Positions 1 to 13,930 of a stretch of 64,000 nucleotides of DNA are shown piece by piece (within the stretch, counting starts at the first letter, position 1; each line of letters opens with the position of its first letter). The DNA is from Ceratotherium simum simum. Lineage: Eukaryota > Chordata > Mammalia > Perissodactyla > Rhinocerotidae. Position numbers and translations under genes: made by a program. The notes beneath the pieces are model-generated. The model worked only from the letters and a program-made list of their open reading frames with translations. It ran no database searches and had not been told where the DNA came from. The stretch lies in NCBI RefSeq assembly GCF_000283155.1, contig NW_004454156.1:31996496-32060495 (forward strand). Reading direction: 5' to 3'.

Positions 1-395
1 GGGTGGGAGGTGGATAAGGGTGGTTACTTGTATAAAGATATTATTAGAACAATTGGCAAACTCGGAATATAGACTGTGTATTAGATGATAGTATTGTATC
101 AATGTTAAATTTCTTGAATTGGATCATTGCATTGTGGTTATATAAGACAATGTCCTTGTTTTTAAAAAATACATGCTAAAGTATTCAGATTTAAAGGGAT
201 GTAATATCCACAATACACTCTCAAATGTTTAATAAAAAAATATTATAAACAGAGAGATATGAAACATATGTGGCCAAATGTTAACAATTGGTGAATCTAA
301 ATGAATAGTATACAAAAATTATTCGTATCATTCTTGGATTCTATACCCAGCATTCTTGTTGGAAATTGTAAGTTTAAAAATAAAAATAAACTAAA
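1..395 (+). mobile_element. LINE-1 3'UTR fragment (old L1M type)
   Basis: Phrases such as GATAGTATTGTATCAATG, AGACAATGTCCTTG and GTTAACAATTGGTGAATCTA match a widespread mammalian L1 3' end, closing in an A-rich tail near 375-395. The 5' part is cut by the window edge. The subfamily is uncertain. Confidence 0.6.
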
Positions 396-1179
396 ATTGT
401 TTACGGAAGTGTAATCCAGTGAAACCTAGCTTAGCACTGTCTGTTTACTTCTCAGCTAACTAGATAACTCTACATTCCATGAAAGTACACTGTGCCTAGT
501 TCACTGTTGTATTCACAGTGCCCATCACAGAGTAGATGTTCACTTAATTATTTGTGGAACGCAGAAAGAAATGATAAAGGGTGCAATGCAATTATTGTGA
601 TGCCACTGGGGCCTTCGTTCTTCCTTTGGAACCACTTCCAGCAGCATCACTTACCCAGGAATCTGTTGAGGAGGTTTGCTCTGAGTAAGCTCTGCCAATC
701 ATTTTGTGACATCGTCCTGGCATCATTGATCAGATGATCTTAGTAGCACACCTTGGGGAAGACTTTCCCAGAACTGAATGACGTTCTTTCATTATAGAAG
801 ATACCATCTCTTAAGACTATCTGAATGTGTTGGAACAAACCAGTGACCAAATCCATCAAATACTCATAATCGGACACCGTACATTTTTGTGGTGCCCCCA
901 TTATCTCCCTTCAGATATGACCAATCATTCCTTGGAATTGGCTGGCACTGACTAAGAACATTTTTGTTAAATGAATGAAAACAAAGACCACGGTATTCCC
1001 AACACTAGAGTCTATGCGTCTGAAACTCCTTAGCATGCGTTTGGTAGACAACGCACATTTCATGAACTTCAGCGGCATTAAATTGGAAAATAAACCCTTA
1101 GGATTAAAAAAGGAAGAGAAAAAAAACATATCACCATGAATTACATGAAGATATGACTGTATCACATGAAGAGACAGCC

Positions 1180-1415
1180 ACATACAGTGGAAAGACATGG
1201 GTTTTTGAAACCAGCCAGATTTTGGTTCAAATTCCAGCACTTCCATTGACAACTTGCGTAATTTTGGGCAAGTAACATAATTTCTTTCAGGGCTAGTTCC
1301 ATGAGCTAAATAATAGGGATAATAACACCTTCCATATATTATAATGTTGCTGTGAGGGCCCATCAGTGCCAACTCCCATGAAGTCTTGGCTCAGTACATG
1401 GTAGCTCTATTATCT
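1180..1415 (+). repeat. MIR SINE
   Basis: Diverged MIR core: TTGGTTCAAATTCCAGC, CTTGCGTAATTTTGGGCAAG and an AATAGGGATAATAACACC block. Confidence 0.7.
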
Positions 1416-1984
1416 TCACCAAGAGTGGACAGGAGCTGTGTCTGAGAGAGGATTTTAATCACGTTTCTTCCACTAACACAGAGATCCTTGGAGACCACAA
1501 ATGAAGCCTTAACTCAAAGACAGTAGAGTCTTTGAAAGGAACAGAATTCAAGTAGAGTCTGTCCTTTCATGATGGGGTACAAAGGAGCTATTAGTCAACT
1601 CAGCAAATATGTGCTCTGTAAATCAGCCCAACGCATTTGGAGAGATCACTTTGAAGCAGCAGGCTGAGTTCAGGTCCAAGGGGGAGCTTAAAACTTAGTG
1701 TCTCTACCTGTGCCATGTAATCTAGGAAATAACGTGGGAGAAGCAGTCAGGGAATCAATTACTGCCCCCTAGAGTCCATCCCAGCTGTCTAAATGAATTT
1801 TCAGAAAGTCCATGAGCATAGCAAGATTTGGAGCATCTAGGAGAGGTTGCTGTCTAGGTTGTGTCTGTTATTGGGTAGATGTTGAAGGAGGAAGACTAGA
1901 AATCTAATAATCTTCTTACATAGGTTGAGATCGTCTTGTCTGCCAATGTTTAATATCTGTTTCTTTCTTATTGGGAAGGGAACA

Positions 1985-2206
1985 GCATTGCAGGTTATGT
2001 GGCTTTGGAGTCCAACAAGTAGGCTTGGGTTTAAATTCTGCTTCCGCCATATACTGACTATGTGAATGTGGGGAACTTACCAGAGCTTACTCAGTTTCCT
2101 CATCTGTAAACTGTAGTATTCACTTGGCAGTTTTGCTGCAAGGATCCAATGAACTAATAACGCACACAAAAGGTCCTTTCACATAGTGGTTACTCAATAA
2201 ATCTTA
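1985..2206 (+). repeat. MIR SINE
   Basis: Shows TTTAAATTCTGCTTCCGCC, CTCAGTTTCCTCATCTGTAA and the tail GGTTACTCAATAAAT in MIR order. Confidence 0.85.
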
Positions 2207-2989
2207 CCTCGCCCAGATACTGAAGCTTATGGGGGCTAAATGAGAGAAACTGTCCTCCCTCCCACCTGAAAGCCAAGATGTTATTGACTGATTTAAGCAC
2301 AAAAACATCAGTGTGACCCATTTATAAGCTTGTTTTACCCTAGGTAACTGACAGGAAGCAACCATCATCACAGCCATGGCAGCTCCCCACACATGAGCTG
2401 GGGCTGGCAATGAGCTGCGGCTCCCAGTGTAAGTTCTGGGAATTCATGCTGTAGGCTCTGCAGAACTCAGCCTCCAGTGGATTGGCAGCCTCTGTGCTGA
2501 ACTTGTGCATCAGCCAACCTCTGAGCTCTAGCCTTAAGTGAGATTGTTTTCAGTGTCAGGCACCTGTCTGGGGAAACAGGATTTTGTCCTCTTGATGTGG
2601 AGTGTCAATTTCTGGCTTTAATAGATTCAGTGTACATGCAACTACATCGTCCTCCAATGTATACCTATTGTCTCAAAGTCACTAGCACCTTCTTTCCTTC
2701 TCAGAGGTGACCCAGTTTGGATGATAAATTATATGGTCACTATTATACCCATAGAAACATAAGTGAAGGCAAGGTGGCTGGGCATGATTCAGATGCCATG
2801 AAAAATTAAAAAAATAAAAGGATTTAGAGAATTAAACATTGATATTTAACATTGAGGAACCAGTGCTACTGGTACATTTTCATTTGTCTCAAGTAGCTGG
2901 TAATGATTAATTCAAACACTGTATCAACACATCTATTAACAGCGGTCTTCTCTAGAGAAGGAAGAGAAATTTTGAGTGCATGTATGTTG

Positions 2990-3200
2990 TATATAAAGGA
3001 GAGAAAAACGCAGTGGTGTGCTGGTAAATGTTTAACAACCAGCTCTTGGGGTGGTATACCCTGATTTGTGGTATTTTCCAATTTCCATGGTGTTAATACT
3101 CCCATCATGGCTGATTTCAAGCTGCAAATGTGATGTCACTGAATATAGGAATTGGAAAGAGATGCACACAATAAGTTTTTGTGAGCTGGAAGGAGAAAGG
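2990..3200 (+). repeat. Old dispersed repeat, family unclear
   Basis: The phrases GTGGTGTGCTGGTAAATG and TTTAACAACCAGCTCTT are familiar from other mammalian loci, but I cannot name the family with confidence; probably a DNA transposon remnant. Confidence 0.35.
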
Positions 3201-3280
3201 AGACTTTAACATGAACATTACTTTTGTAATGTCTTACTTTTTTACAGTATTCATGTATTACTTTTGTAATATAAAGGCTG

Positions 3281-3360
3281 CATATATGCTATATATATGT
3301 AATATATGTATGTATATACGTACATATATATGCATATATATATGCACACACACACACATA
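3281..3360. repeat. AT-rich / (TATG)n-(CA)n compound microsatellite
   Basis: A run of TATATG-type units is followed by (CA)7 close to the 3' end of LARGE1. Confidence 0.9.
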
Positions 3361-3732
3361 ATCTTATCTACACCTGTGTGAAGATTAGTCCTAACAGTTT
3401 TCCTAAATGTTTCCATAAATTTGAGTGAAAGATCCACTAGAGACATAACATATTGAGGGGTCTCATAAACCAGATTGCTGCAGGGTTTCATATGACCACC
3501 AGGACAAAGTGCGGGGGTGTTCACTTTGTTGATTACCATGGTTTACCTTACTAGCCCACATCTGGTATATAAAACATCTGGCTTCAGTGCTGAGACAGAA
3601 GCTAAATGGAAAATGTGAAGATGCTTTGACAGAGGATAAAGAGAGATCTAACCTCAGGCCAGGAGAAAAAAAAGATGCAAGTTTAAATGATGAGAAAAAT
3701 AAAACAAGAGCTCACAAAATGTAAAGTTGTCG

Positions 3733-3738
3733 TTTATC
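3733..3738 (-). promoter_or_regulatory. Putative distal poly(A) signal (GATAAA variant)
   Basis: On the minus strand the sequence reads ATCGATAAACGACAAC, followed after about 25 nt by TTTTGTGAGCTCTTG and then TTTTATTTTT. A variant hexamer with a GU/U-rich downstream element is the normal architecture for a weak-hexamer site. Cleavage would fall near 3712-3720. Confidence 0.55.
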
Positions 3739-4729
3739 GATTTTGCTTTCTACACTGAAGTGTGTCTCGGCAGCTTCTTACAAGAGTGGGAGGGGAATGG
3801 GAAGAAACAGTCCGTACTCCTTTATGGAATGCAGCATTCTCGGCCACATTGCAACTCAGAACAAACAGCCCAGTAGAGAGTAGGGCACGACTCTTGTTCT
3901 CATCAATGTAAACACAACATTAATATTGAAGATTCAAGAAAATGGGTAAAAAGTCCAGTGTCTCCTCAATCTGTGTAATGGTGAAGGTGCTTGCCTCTAC
4001 CCTTGGACAGGTCCCACAGGGAGCCTGAGGTCGTGACCTCGTCCCAGCTGCAGCGAAGTGGGTGTGAACACAGAGGAACCCAACATGCTCTTCCTGAAGG
4101 TCTTGGAAGGGACATGTGAGTCTTCAGAATTGGGCTCGCATGGATGATTCAAGTTCTTCTAAAGGCCTGCGAGGTTCGTACCTTTCGTGTGCACAGAAAC
4201 AGTCCCTTCAAAGCCCTTTCCCCATGAATCAGTCACTGCCAATAGAAAATGTGACCGGCTGTAAAGCAGTTGGTCTTCGTGTTTCTGCAGCCCCCATCTT
4301 AGCCCCTGGATTCTGGAGATTGGGAATTCGAGGTCATGGGGGCCTCAGACAGTCCTGAAGGAAGCTGCCCACGCTTAGATATTGGCTGAAGACTCTTGTG
4401 CTCCTTGCTGGACCACTGCTCATACAGGGATGTGGATTGTGGACCTGATTTGTCCTCCAGAGCCTTAAAAGATCCGATTTTCTATTTTGGATTTCCAGAC
4501 CAAAAACAAATCAAATCCCCCAACACAAAAACAAGTCAAAACAAAACAAGAGTGACCTTGAGGATAAAGAACCAACCAATTCCACCTCCAGGTCCCACCA
4601 GGTACAACGTCCCCATTGGGTTTTTCCAAATGGTTGGTTCTGATCATTGGTTTTGCCCTCCCCTTGGATACCCAGCTGGATTGCAGGGAAAAGAAGAAAG
4701 CTTCTTCTGAATGAAGAGGCATTTTTGCT

Positions 4730-4735
4730 TTTATT
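4730..4735 (-). promoter_or_regulatory. Putative proximal poly(A) signal (AATAAA)
   Basis: A canonical AATAAA on the minus strand lies about 385 nt after the stop codon. The downstream region reads CTTTCTTCTTTTCCC, moderately U-rich. Use would give a short 3'UTR isoform lacking about 1 kb. No transcript data support it here. Confidence 0.4.
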
Positions 4736-5119
4736 TCCTGGGATGGCTAACCCCCAGCACCCTGACTTCCCTTTCTTAAAAAGCAACGAGAACATCCCGA
4801 AGCCCGGCTTGGTTGTGTGGCTTTGTGGTGGGCCAACCCCTTTGCTTGCTCTTACTCCTCCAAGAATGTCCCATTCTTGAAGAGACTGTGTAGATGAGCA
4901 ATTTTTCCACACCCTGGGGATGCCAGGTCGTGGAGCAGAGAGGGGCTGGTTAGATCCTTGTCCCAGATCTCTGTAATAGGGCAGCTCTGTTGGGCCAAAG
5001 AAACAGATAAAAACAAACCAAAAAAGCAGTGCTCAATTTTGAGTTTGAAGGCTGGGCCCCCAACAGCAAGTGGCTCTCCCCTTTGAGAATGTCTCCCCCT
5101 AGCCGTGGGCTTCTTGGTG

Positions 5120-5482
<363 letters not shown>

Positions 5483-5489
5483 TCAGGGC

Positions 5490-5645
5490 TGTTTCCATGA
5501 CCTTGGACTTCTCTGAGCCTTTGTTGTCTCACCTATAAAGTGAAAGGAATAACACCTACCTTAAAAGATGACCAGTAATGTATGGATAGTGCTGGGCAGA
5601 GCTCATGGCCCATAAAAGGTTCTTGATAAACGTGAGCACACACCC
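5490..5645 (+). repeat. MIR SINE fragment
   Basis: CTCTGAGCCTTTGTTGTCTCACC and GGAATAACACCTACCTT match the MIR centre; the tail reads GGTTCTTGATAAACG. Confidence 0.7.
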
Positions 5646-6663
5646 ATGTGGTTGCTCGAGAATGACGTAAGCCATGAGAGATTCTCTTGCTCAATTAAAC
5701 GACATCTGTTTATGTGATTTCTCGTAGGGCTTGATGAGATCTGACAGACTCAATAGATCAGTACAAAAAGAGGGGACAAAAAGAAATAACGGAAAAAAAA
5801 AGGTTCCACTGGACTGAAGCTCATCGAGAACAAAACTCTCACCTATATAACCTTATTACAAGTCACAGCATCATATGGTATCCTCCACTTGGCAGAATAT
5901 AGATAAAAACTCAGACCAAAAATAAAAGGTCTCCAAATAGCCAAAATAGGTGACACAAATTTAGGACACATAACCCAAAGGACAACCTAGTACACCTCCA
6001 CTCAGAATCTATGTGCTCTGATTTTGGACATAGTGTCTGATAAACTTGGGTCATCAGTTTCCAGGCTCAGAGCAGATCAGAATAACCTCATAAAGGGAAC
6101 ATAAGGATGGGAAAGGTAGCTGTTACAGATGGAGGAATACTGACAGCAGCAAAAAATGACAGCTGATGGTGAGGAAGGAGTGAGAAAAATCATGAAAAGG
6201 AAATACAGCGACTCCCAGAGCTTAGCTGTCTGGGACATTCCACGTGGAGACGGAGAACCCTACCAATGCCACTAGCCCCTACAGGTGTGGCTGGATTACC
6301 TGTCAGGTGTCTACTCATTATTTGTTTAAATCCCTGGAAAGGGTAAAATTATGTTTGGCATGTGCTATTGGCAAAGAAAAAAAATGTGCACCAAATTTTC
6401 AAGAGTACTGTCACTGTTGAAAACAAACAGCCCAGATCTTGGTGCTGGGAAATTAACTTTATTTGAACCAGTTCACCTCACCACATTGCTGGAAGCATGA
6501 ATATTACAACATTCCTTTTCTTTCAAGCAGAAGCTAAGGCAGACTAAACATTTCTGTCTGTGAGCAGCACTGCCCCGTCTCCAAGTATTATTGAAAAAAC
6601 AGATACTAAAGGCCACGCTTTCTACTGTTAAATATGGACACTATTCTGTAACCTTCTATCTAC

Positions 6664-6735
6664 ATCAGTGGTTCACAACCCTAGATGTTTACTAAAACCA
6701 CCTGGGACCACTCAGGGCAGCCAGCCAGCACTGAG
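6664..6735 (+). mobile_element. MER5-like hAT fragment
   Basis: TCAGTGGTTCACAACCCTAG followed by ACCACCTGGGACC resembles a MER5-type terminus. Only the 5' end is recognisable. Confidence 0.45.
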
Positions 6736-6867
6736 CATCCAACCTGAATTTGAGGTGCTCTATGAGGAGGTGCCTTGGAGAAGAGCATACAAAGAGAAAA
6801 AAGGGTGGGGTTGAGGGGCCCAGGCATCCGTCTCTAACTTAACCAGCTAACTCTGCTTTTGTTTGTT

Positions 6868-7085
6868 TAACACAGGAGTCCATAAACTGTGGCATGTCTG
6901 GCCACTGCATGTTTTTGTAAATCAGGTTTTATTGGAACACAGCCACGCCCATTTGTTTAGATACTGTCTATACTTGAATTACAATAGCAGAGTTGAGTGG
7001 TTGAAAAGGAGACCTGTAGGCCCCACCAAGCCCCCCAAATTTATTATCTGGTCCTTTACAGAAAAATTTTCAGACCCTTGGTTTA
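6868..7085 (-). mobile_element. Non-autonomous hAT-Charlie transposon
   Basis: The segment includes TTTTATTGGAACACAGCCAC and GTAGGCCCCACCAAGCC, with ends GTCCATAAACTGTGGC and TTACAGAAAAATTTTCAGACC. These are typical of a common 220-bp mammalian hAT MITE, read here in reverse. Confidence 0.75.
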
Positions 7086-7583
7086 ACCTATTAGAATTCT
7101 GCAGGAGATTCCTTTTGAAGCAGGTGTTCAGTAAGTATTAGTTGAATGAATGAAAGGGTTTCATGACTAAATACAGCCTAAAAATCATCACTCTTTTAGT
7201 TATAGTGTGGAACAATTAGCTGTATGCTTTGTGTCATTTATACAGAACTCCTAGAATGCCGTGTGTCAATTATATGACTCACAAGCAAAGTGATGAATGG
7301 GCATCACTTGCTCGTCTTCATCACTGGGTTGAGTGAGGATGAGGGAGTGAAATGGTTTGTTACAGCACACTCCCATTTGCCTGGGTCCTGGCCAGGAACC
7401 CAACTCTCACCCAAGGGTAGAAGAAAGAGGAATGGTTTGGGAATCAATAGCCCCAAGAATTAGTACTGCCACATCCTGACTCTAGGTCCCTGAACACGTC
7501 TTGTTCTCTCTTAGGTCTCTGTTTTCTTATCTGCAAGGTCCCCTTTCAGCTGTAAGATCTATGTCTCTCCTCCCTAACCCCTA

Positions 7584-8350
<767 letters not shown>

Positions 8351-8477
8351 GTTGGTTATCTACATCCTTCGCTAACGAGGAGACTCTCACTATGAAAGGG
8401 TAAGTGAACTCCTGGAGTGCTCTGTATCATTTATACGGAACTGCAGGTTAGTCTGTACCAGAGTTATTCCTACCAGA

Positions 8478-9035
8478 GACCACTGTGGAAGGCAGAAGTC
8501 TAAAATGACCCTCAGTGACCCTGCCCTTGCATAATGTCTCCCCCTTGAGGCAGAACCGGTGAGGGTGATCACTCCTGTCATCATCTTACATTGTACGGCA
8601 AAAGGGATTTTTGTAGGTGTAATTAGTTTCTAATCAGTTGACTTTGGATTATTTAAAAGGGAGATTATTGAGGCGGGCCTGACCTAATCACGTGAACCTT
8701 TAGATCTGGGTTTGGAAGAAAGCAAAGAGCCATATGTGAGCTGCGTATGGGGGCCACAGGGCAAAGAACCAGCAGGAAAACGGTGACCTCAGTCCTACAA
8801 GCATAAGGAAAGGACTTCTGCCAACAACCAGTGATCCTGGAGGAGGACCACAGGCTCTGGAGGAGAACTGCAGTCTTGTCCACACCGTGATCTCAGCCCA
8901 GTGAGACCCTGAGCAGAGAATCCTGCCATTCTGTGCCCGGACCTCTGACCCTCAGAGACTGTGAGATAATTTGTATTGTTCTGAGCTTCTAGATTTGTGG
9001 TAGTTTGTTATACAGCAATAGAAAATGAATACCCA
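8478..9035 (+). mobile_element. Solo MaLR/ERVL-type LTR, diverged
   Basis: GGAAGGCAGAAGTCTAAAATG, ACGGCAAAAGGGATTTTTG, GAGACTGTGAGATAATTTG and TTTGTTATACAGCAATAG mark an LTR of the same group as the neighbour at 7916-8350 but from another subfamily. Confidence 0.75.
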
Positions 9036-9039
9036 AAAC

Positions 9040-9228
9040 AATAATGATAATAAGCTAATATTTATTAAGTACTTATCACATACTGGTTACATTGCAAATA
9101 TTGTACCTATAGTTTTAAATTCTTATAACTTACCTAATATCAAGTTACAAATAGTAAGTGGTGGAGGTGGGATTCAAACTTAAGCAGCCTGGCTTAAGGG
9201 CCAGGACCCTTAACCACTATGCTGGATT
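9040..9228 (-). repeat. MIR SINE
   Basis: Reverse MIR: TAATATTTATTAAGTACTTA, then AGTAAGTGGTGGAGGTGGG and CTTAACCACTATGCTGG. Confidence 0.85.
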
Positions 9229-10069
9229 ATGTCTCTTATATGTCACTGTCACTCACACTCTCTGGCCTATACATAGAGCAATTAGTCAATGATGGTACAC
9301 TAAGTTGAATTAATGTATAAACTAAAAACTTGAGAGGCACCTAAGACAGAAGCCAGTTAGTGGGGCAGGAATATGCCTCTGGAAGCTACAAAGAGATGGC
9401 AGGAGGCTGGAAATCTAGTGAAGCAGCAGACAGGGCCCAAGAGAAGTGGGTTAGGGAAAAAGAACATTCTAGAAAGAAAAGCTTCATAAAATGAAAGCAA
9501 GAGGGAAGGATGGGAACCCAACAATTTAGCTATAAGGAGAAAGGAGCTTGTAGTCCTGGGTTCCATCTATGCTTCGGGGAAGGCTCTCAAAACAAGTGAG
9601 TTTTGAGTGAGTGTTCAATGCAGCTAGTGGAGCCCTCCAGTTGGGGATGTGGCTGCTTCTTTATTTTGCTCCTTCACCACCGAGGCTGGACTTCTCCTGG
9701 ACCCTCAGGGAACCGTCCGGTGTGGCTGAATGGGTGTTGGCCAACGGGTGGACTTTCAGTAAGTTGTGCTGTTGGGTGAGACAGCCACGCTGGGGGAAGG
9801 CAGGGACTTGAATCTCCGGCTCCACCAATTCAGCAACCTCCACCAAAACCCAATTCACTTGAGTGGAAGAAAAAGGAAAGGTGGAGTAATGCCACTTCAA
9901 CGGAGTATGAGAAGACGGGATAGTGCAAGATGTCAGGACTAATTTAAAAATCAGGCTGGAAGGAGATGATTTCCCATTCGCAAACTTGTGGAACAGGCAG
10001 TCTTAACATTTGACACCTCTGACGGAACTGGCCCAGCGCAACCAATGGCTGTGAACGTGTATTCGGTTC

Positions 10070-10300
10070 AAAGCACAGCACCGTGGAGCCACTGCACCAG
10101 GGTTCAAATACCGTCTCCTCTGCTTAAGAGCTGTGGACCTCATACAACGAAGCATTTAAACCAGGCTTTACTCTCCTCTTGTGTGTCCACTGGGGAAAAG
10201 AATACCTTGTTCAACCGCGAGGAGCTTGAATGAGAAAATGTTTGTAAAGAGCCTGGCACAGTGCTGCCACCCACGTGTTCAATAAATGTTACTTCCCTAA
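10070..10300 (+). repeat. MIR SINE
   Basis: AGGGTTCAAATACCGTCTCC near the head; tail GAGCCTGGCACAGTGCTG and TTCAATAAATGTTACTTCC. Confidence 0.75.
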
Positions 10301-10304
10301 CAGG

Positions 10305-10535
10305 CGGCGTAACGAGGTGGCTAAAAACACTGGTTCTGGAACCAGCCTGTCTGGCTTTGAATTCTGTCACTCAACAGGTGCAGAGAACTTACTGAACCCC
10401 CCTGTACCTTTGCTTCCCTCTCTTGGTAAAACAGAGATCCTAATAATACGTACTTCATGGATTTATGACAATTATGTGGATTAATTCACATAAAGTACTT
10501 AGAGCAGTGACTGATATACAGTAATTCCTCAAAAA
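10305..10535 (+). repeat. MIR SINE
   Basis: Starts at GGCTAAAAACACTGGTTCTG and continues through AACAGAGATCCTAATAATACG; head-to-tail with the preceding MIR. Confidence 0.75.
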
Positions 10536-11017
10536 ATGAAGATAGTCTCCTTATTATTTCCACTTTTTTGTAATTCATGGTGGTCTTATTCTCAGCGACA
10601 TCAATGCATTGACAGCCATCTTCTTTGTCCTCCATCTTTAGAATCTAAACTCTCTGCCTATTATAATGTGAAAAAGAAGGAAAAAGAGAGGGGGAGTCCA
10701 GGGATAGCTGGGTCAGTTCTGTTCCCCTGGGTGGGGAGGCAGCTTCCATTCGCTCAGCCCGGAAGACGGACACCACGTCGAGTGGCTGGTCAGCACAGAA
10801 CATGGTGAAGTTACAGCTGACCTGTCATTAAAATAAGGCACGGCCTGAAAATGCCCAAGGAACCTACTCTCAGACCAGTAGACAGAGGACTCCAAGGCTT
10901 GCTCTCTGAGACCAGCAACACTAGGTAGCCTCCAAAAAAAAAATCAGTGATGAGAGAGGTGTCCTGGGTGCACCTTGTAGGATGCAACTTTGAAGAGATT
11001 TGGGGCACTTGGCTTTG

Positions 11018-11207
11018 AGCAGTGGTTCTCAAACTCGAATGTGTATCAGAATCCCCTGGAAGACTATTTTTTGACAGTCAGATCACTGGGTTCCACCCCC
11101 AGAGTTTCTGATCCAGTAGGTCTGAGATGGGGCTTGAGACTTTGCATTGCTAACAACTTCCCAGGGGATGCTGATGCTACTGGTCCCAGGACCACACTCT
11201 GAGAATG
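11018..11207 (+). mobile_element. hAT-Charlie MITE (MER5/MER20 group)
   Basis: CAGTGGTTCTCAAACTCGAA at the left and CACACTCTGAGAATGGCTG at the right form imperfect terminal inverted repeats; the centre has GGGTTCCACCCCCAGAGTTTC. Length is about 190 bp. Confidence 0.85.
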
Positions 11208-11634
11208 GCTGCCCTAGAGGATTAGTAGGGGTGTGGACAATTCCTCATGCCAAGTGCAGTGGGCAGCAGGTTCAGCTGCCAGGAGGCTTAAAAGTTCGTC
11301 ATTTGGAGGGAAGGTGACAAATGCAATTTCTCGGAGGGGAGGTCTCTAATTTAGCACTTGGCATGGTAGCTTGCAAACTATTGGCCAGAGCAGCAATGAT
11401 GGACACACCCCAGCTCTCAGGCCTACAGACTTGGCCTTGAAATGAGTTCTTAAATCACCTGGGGATGAAGACAGAAGGAAGGAGGCCTTGGAAATTTGCC
11501 AGGTGTTCAGCCACCAGGCTATGGCGTCTGTGGGAGACTCAGACGGAGGTTTGGTCTCAGAGTCTCAATTTTTCCCTACATCTTCAAACACTGATTGGTA
11601 AGAAAATTCAGGACTTGTGATCAGTGGTCCAGTG

Positions 11635-11865
11635 GTATTTTGTTCAGAGCTCTGCAGTTCCTCAGACCTGGGCTGAACCCAGGCTCTGCCATATACCGGC
11701 TGTATGTCCTTGGGCACATTATTTAGCCTCTCAGTGCCTCAGTATTTTTCATCTGCAAAATGGGGATAACAGTACCTGCCTCGTGGATTTGTTGTGAGGA
11801 TTAAATGAGCAGATCACGGTGCCCGGCACATGTTAAGCACTCAATAAATGGTAACTATTATTTCT
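11635..11865 (+). repeat. MIR SINE, well preserved
   Basis: AGGCTCTGCCATATACCGGC, CTGCAAAATGGGGATAACAG, TTGTGAGGATTAAATGAGC and AGCACTCAATAAATGGTAAC occur in order. Confidence 0.92.
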
Positions 11866-12991
11866 TTCCAAAAACAAAGAAGGATTGGTTTGTGGGGCGA
11901 TTAACTCTTTCAGGTCACTTTCCAGAACTCTGGATAGAGGAAGAAGGCTGGAGTTTTAGTCCTGGTTCCATTAGGACCCCTCCACTCCTCAGTTTCTTTA
12001 TCCGTATAAAATGTGACAAGGGATACTCTCCGAATTGTTGAATCAATACCCTATCTCATAAAGTTATTTTCACACAATAAAGTTTGCTTGAGAAAACCTT
12101 CTAGAAATTTATAGTAACTTAATAGTAGAATGAAAACCTCAGTTACTGTTACAATCTTTTCAATAAAAATCAGATTGCCTAAAAACGTATGTTTTTTAGC
12201 TCTAAGGAAGCGTTGGCCGTTCTTGCATTGTTTGAAATGGAGGCCTCTCTCTAAAATAGGAGCATACGGAAGCAACGGTGCCCTCTTCAGACTGCTCTTC
12301 AAGAGACCAGGCGGGACCCTACTTCCCCAGGGGTGCTACACTTAACGCGGAGGCCTGTCCCGGGAGACGGAACCCATTCATGCTGGGGCAGTCATACAGA
12401 CCCCCTGGGCATTTTGGACAGGTGGGAGTGTAGCTCCCGAGGGACGTTCCTGCAGGACTCAGGGGCCTGGGAAATCAGGAAAATGAGAGGTTCGTTTTAA
12501 ATGGTCACTTGGGCAACAGGAAAGTCAGCTTCCACATCTGCTGTGCCCAACCTTGAAGTCACCTTAATGACTTTGGTTGTTGAAGCTACTGCTGCCCACC
12601 CCAGGCCTGAGGACCTCGGAGAACAGACCAGTCACAAAAATAGGAAAAGGGAAACAGAGGCCATGGTGCTAACAGGATGCAACCCACTTACCAAATGAAT
12701 GAATGAACAAGCCATTGAAAGAGAGAATGCAGACCAGGAGCCTCGACTGATGAACTCCCCACCCAAATTCCTACCCTTCCATGTGGACATGTGCTGTCTC
12801 TCACCCATGCACAAAGCAAGTACTTGGCAAGTGAGAAGAGAAAGAATATTCTAAGGCAGTGGTGCTTTTTTTGGCCTTAAAATGGCCTAAGGCTAGCAAT
12901 GAACTTCTGGGCCCAGAGCTTTGGCGTCTGGGTCTTCCAGGAGTGAGAAGGCCTGTGGGCACCCCCAGGGGCCAGCAGTGCGGGCTCCTCA

Positions 12992-13408
<417 letters not shown>

Positions 13409-13682
13409 TCACCAACCTGGGCACTTCCGGGTCCCATCTCTGTGAGTCCTCAGACCCCGAGCCTTTAAACCAGCCAGACCCACCCATGCAGCCAGCACCC
13501 ATTACGGCAGAGTGCTGGTATCCCACTTACTGGTGGAAAGTTCTCCATCCTCCCACTCACTCCTGCCTCTGAGCCTGGCCTTCTGCTCTGCTCCTCTGAG
13601 ACCCAGCTCCTACCCTTCTGGATTTATCTGCCAGTTCCTGGCTCTGTGACCATCACTCGGAAAGGGAGAAAGGTCTGGAGAG

Positions 13683-13930
13683 GGCCATAGAGCATGAGGC
13701 TTGTAATGAACACAGATGGGATTTGAATCCTGGCTCTGTCACTTTATGACTCTTGCCTTACTGGGCAAGTAATTTAGCTTCACACTACCTCAGGTTCCTC
13801 CTCCCTAAAATGGGGCAAGAACATCTCCCTCCTGGAGCTGCTGTGGAGAATGAACAAGGTAATATAAACACTGTTTGGCACACCTGGCACATGGCTTGTA
13901 GCAACAAATGGCCACTATAACACACCAGTG
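13683..13930 (+). repeat. MIR SINE
   Basis: TTTGAATCCTGGCTCTGTCA, TACTGGGCAAGTAATTTAGC and CTAAAATGGGGCAAGAACA. Confidence 0.85.

Larger units (their letters stand above)
1..3714. other. Intergenic region downstream of LARGE1
   Basis: No exon or conserved reading frame was found. It contains an L1 3' end at the left edge, two MIRs, an old dispersed repeat and an AT/CA microsatellite. Confidence 0.7.
3715..5119 (-). other. LARGE1: LARGE1 3'UTR (about 1.4 kb)
   Basis: Sequence after the TAG at 5120 contains no recognisable transposon, unlike the flanking DNA, which fits a retained untranslated region. The distal end is set by a GATAAA signal at 3733-3738 (minus strand), followed by a U/GU-rich stretch read off 3680-3710. 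A second canonical AATAAA lies at 4730-4735. The UTR length agrees with what I recall for LARGE1 mRNAs but was not checked against transcripts. Several short open frames on both strands here show no protein-like composition. Confidence 0.7.

Noticed and set aside
5640..6650. Possible extra exon or pseudogene in the last intron
   Set aside because: No open frame with bordering splice signals and no similarity that I can recognise.
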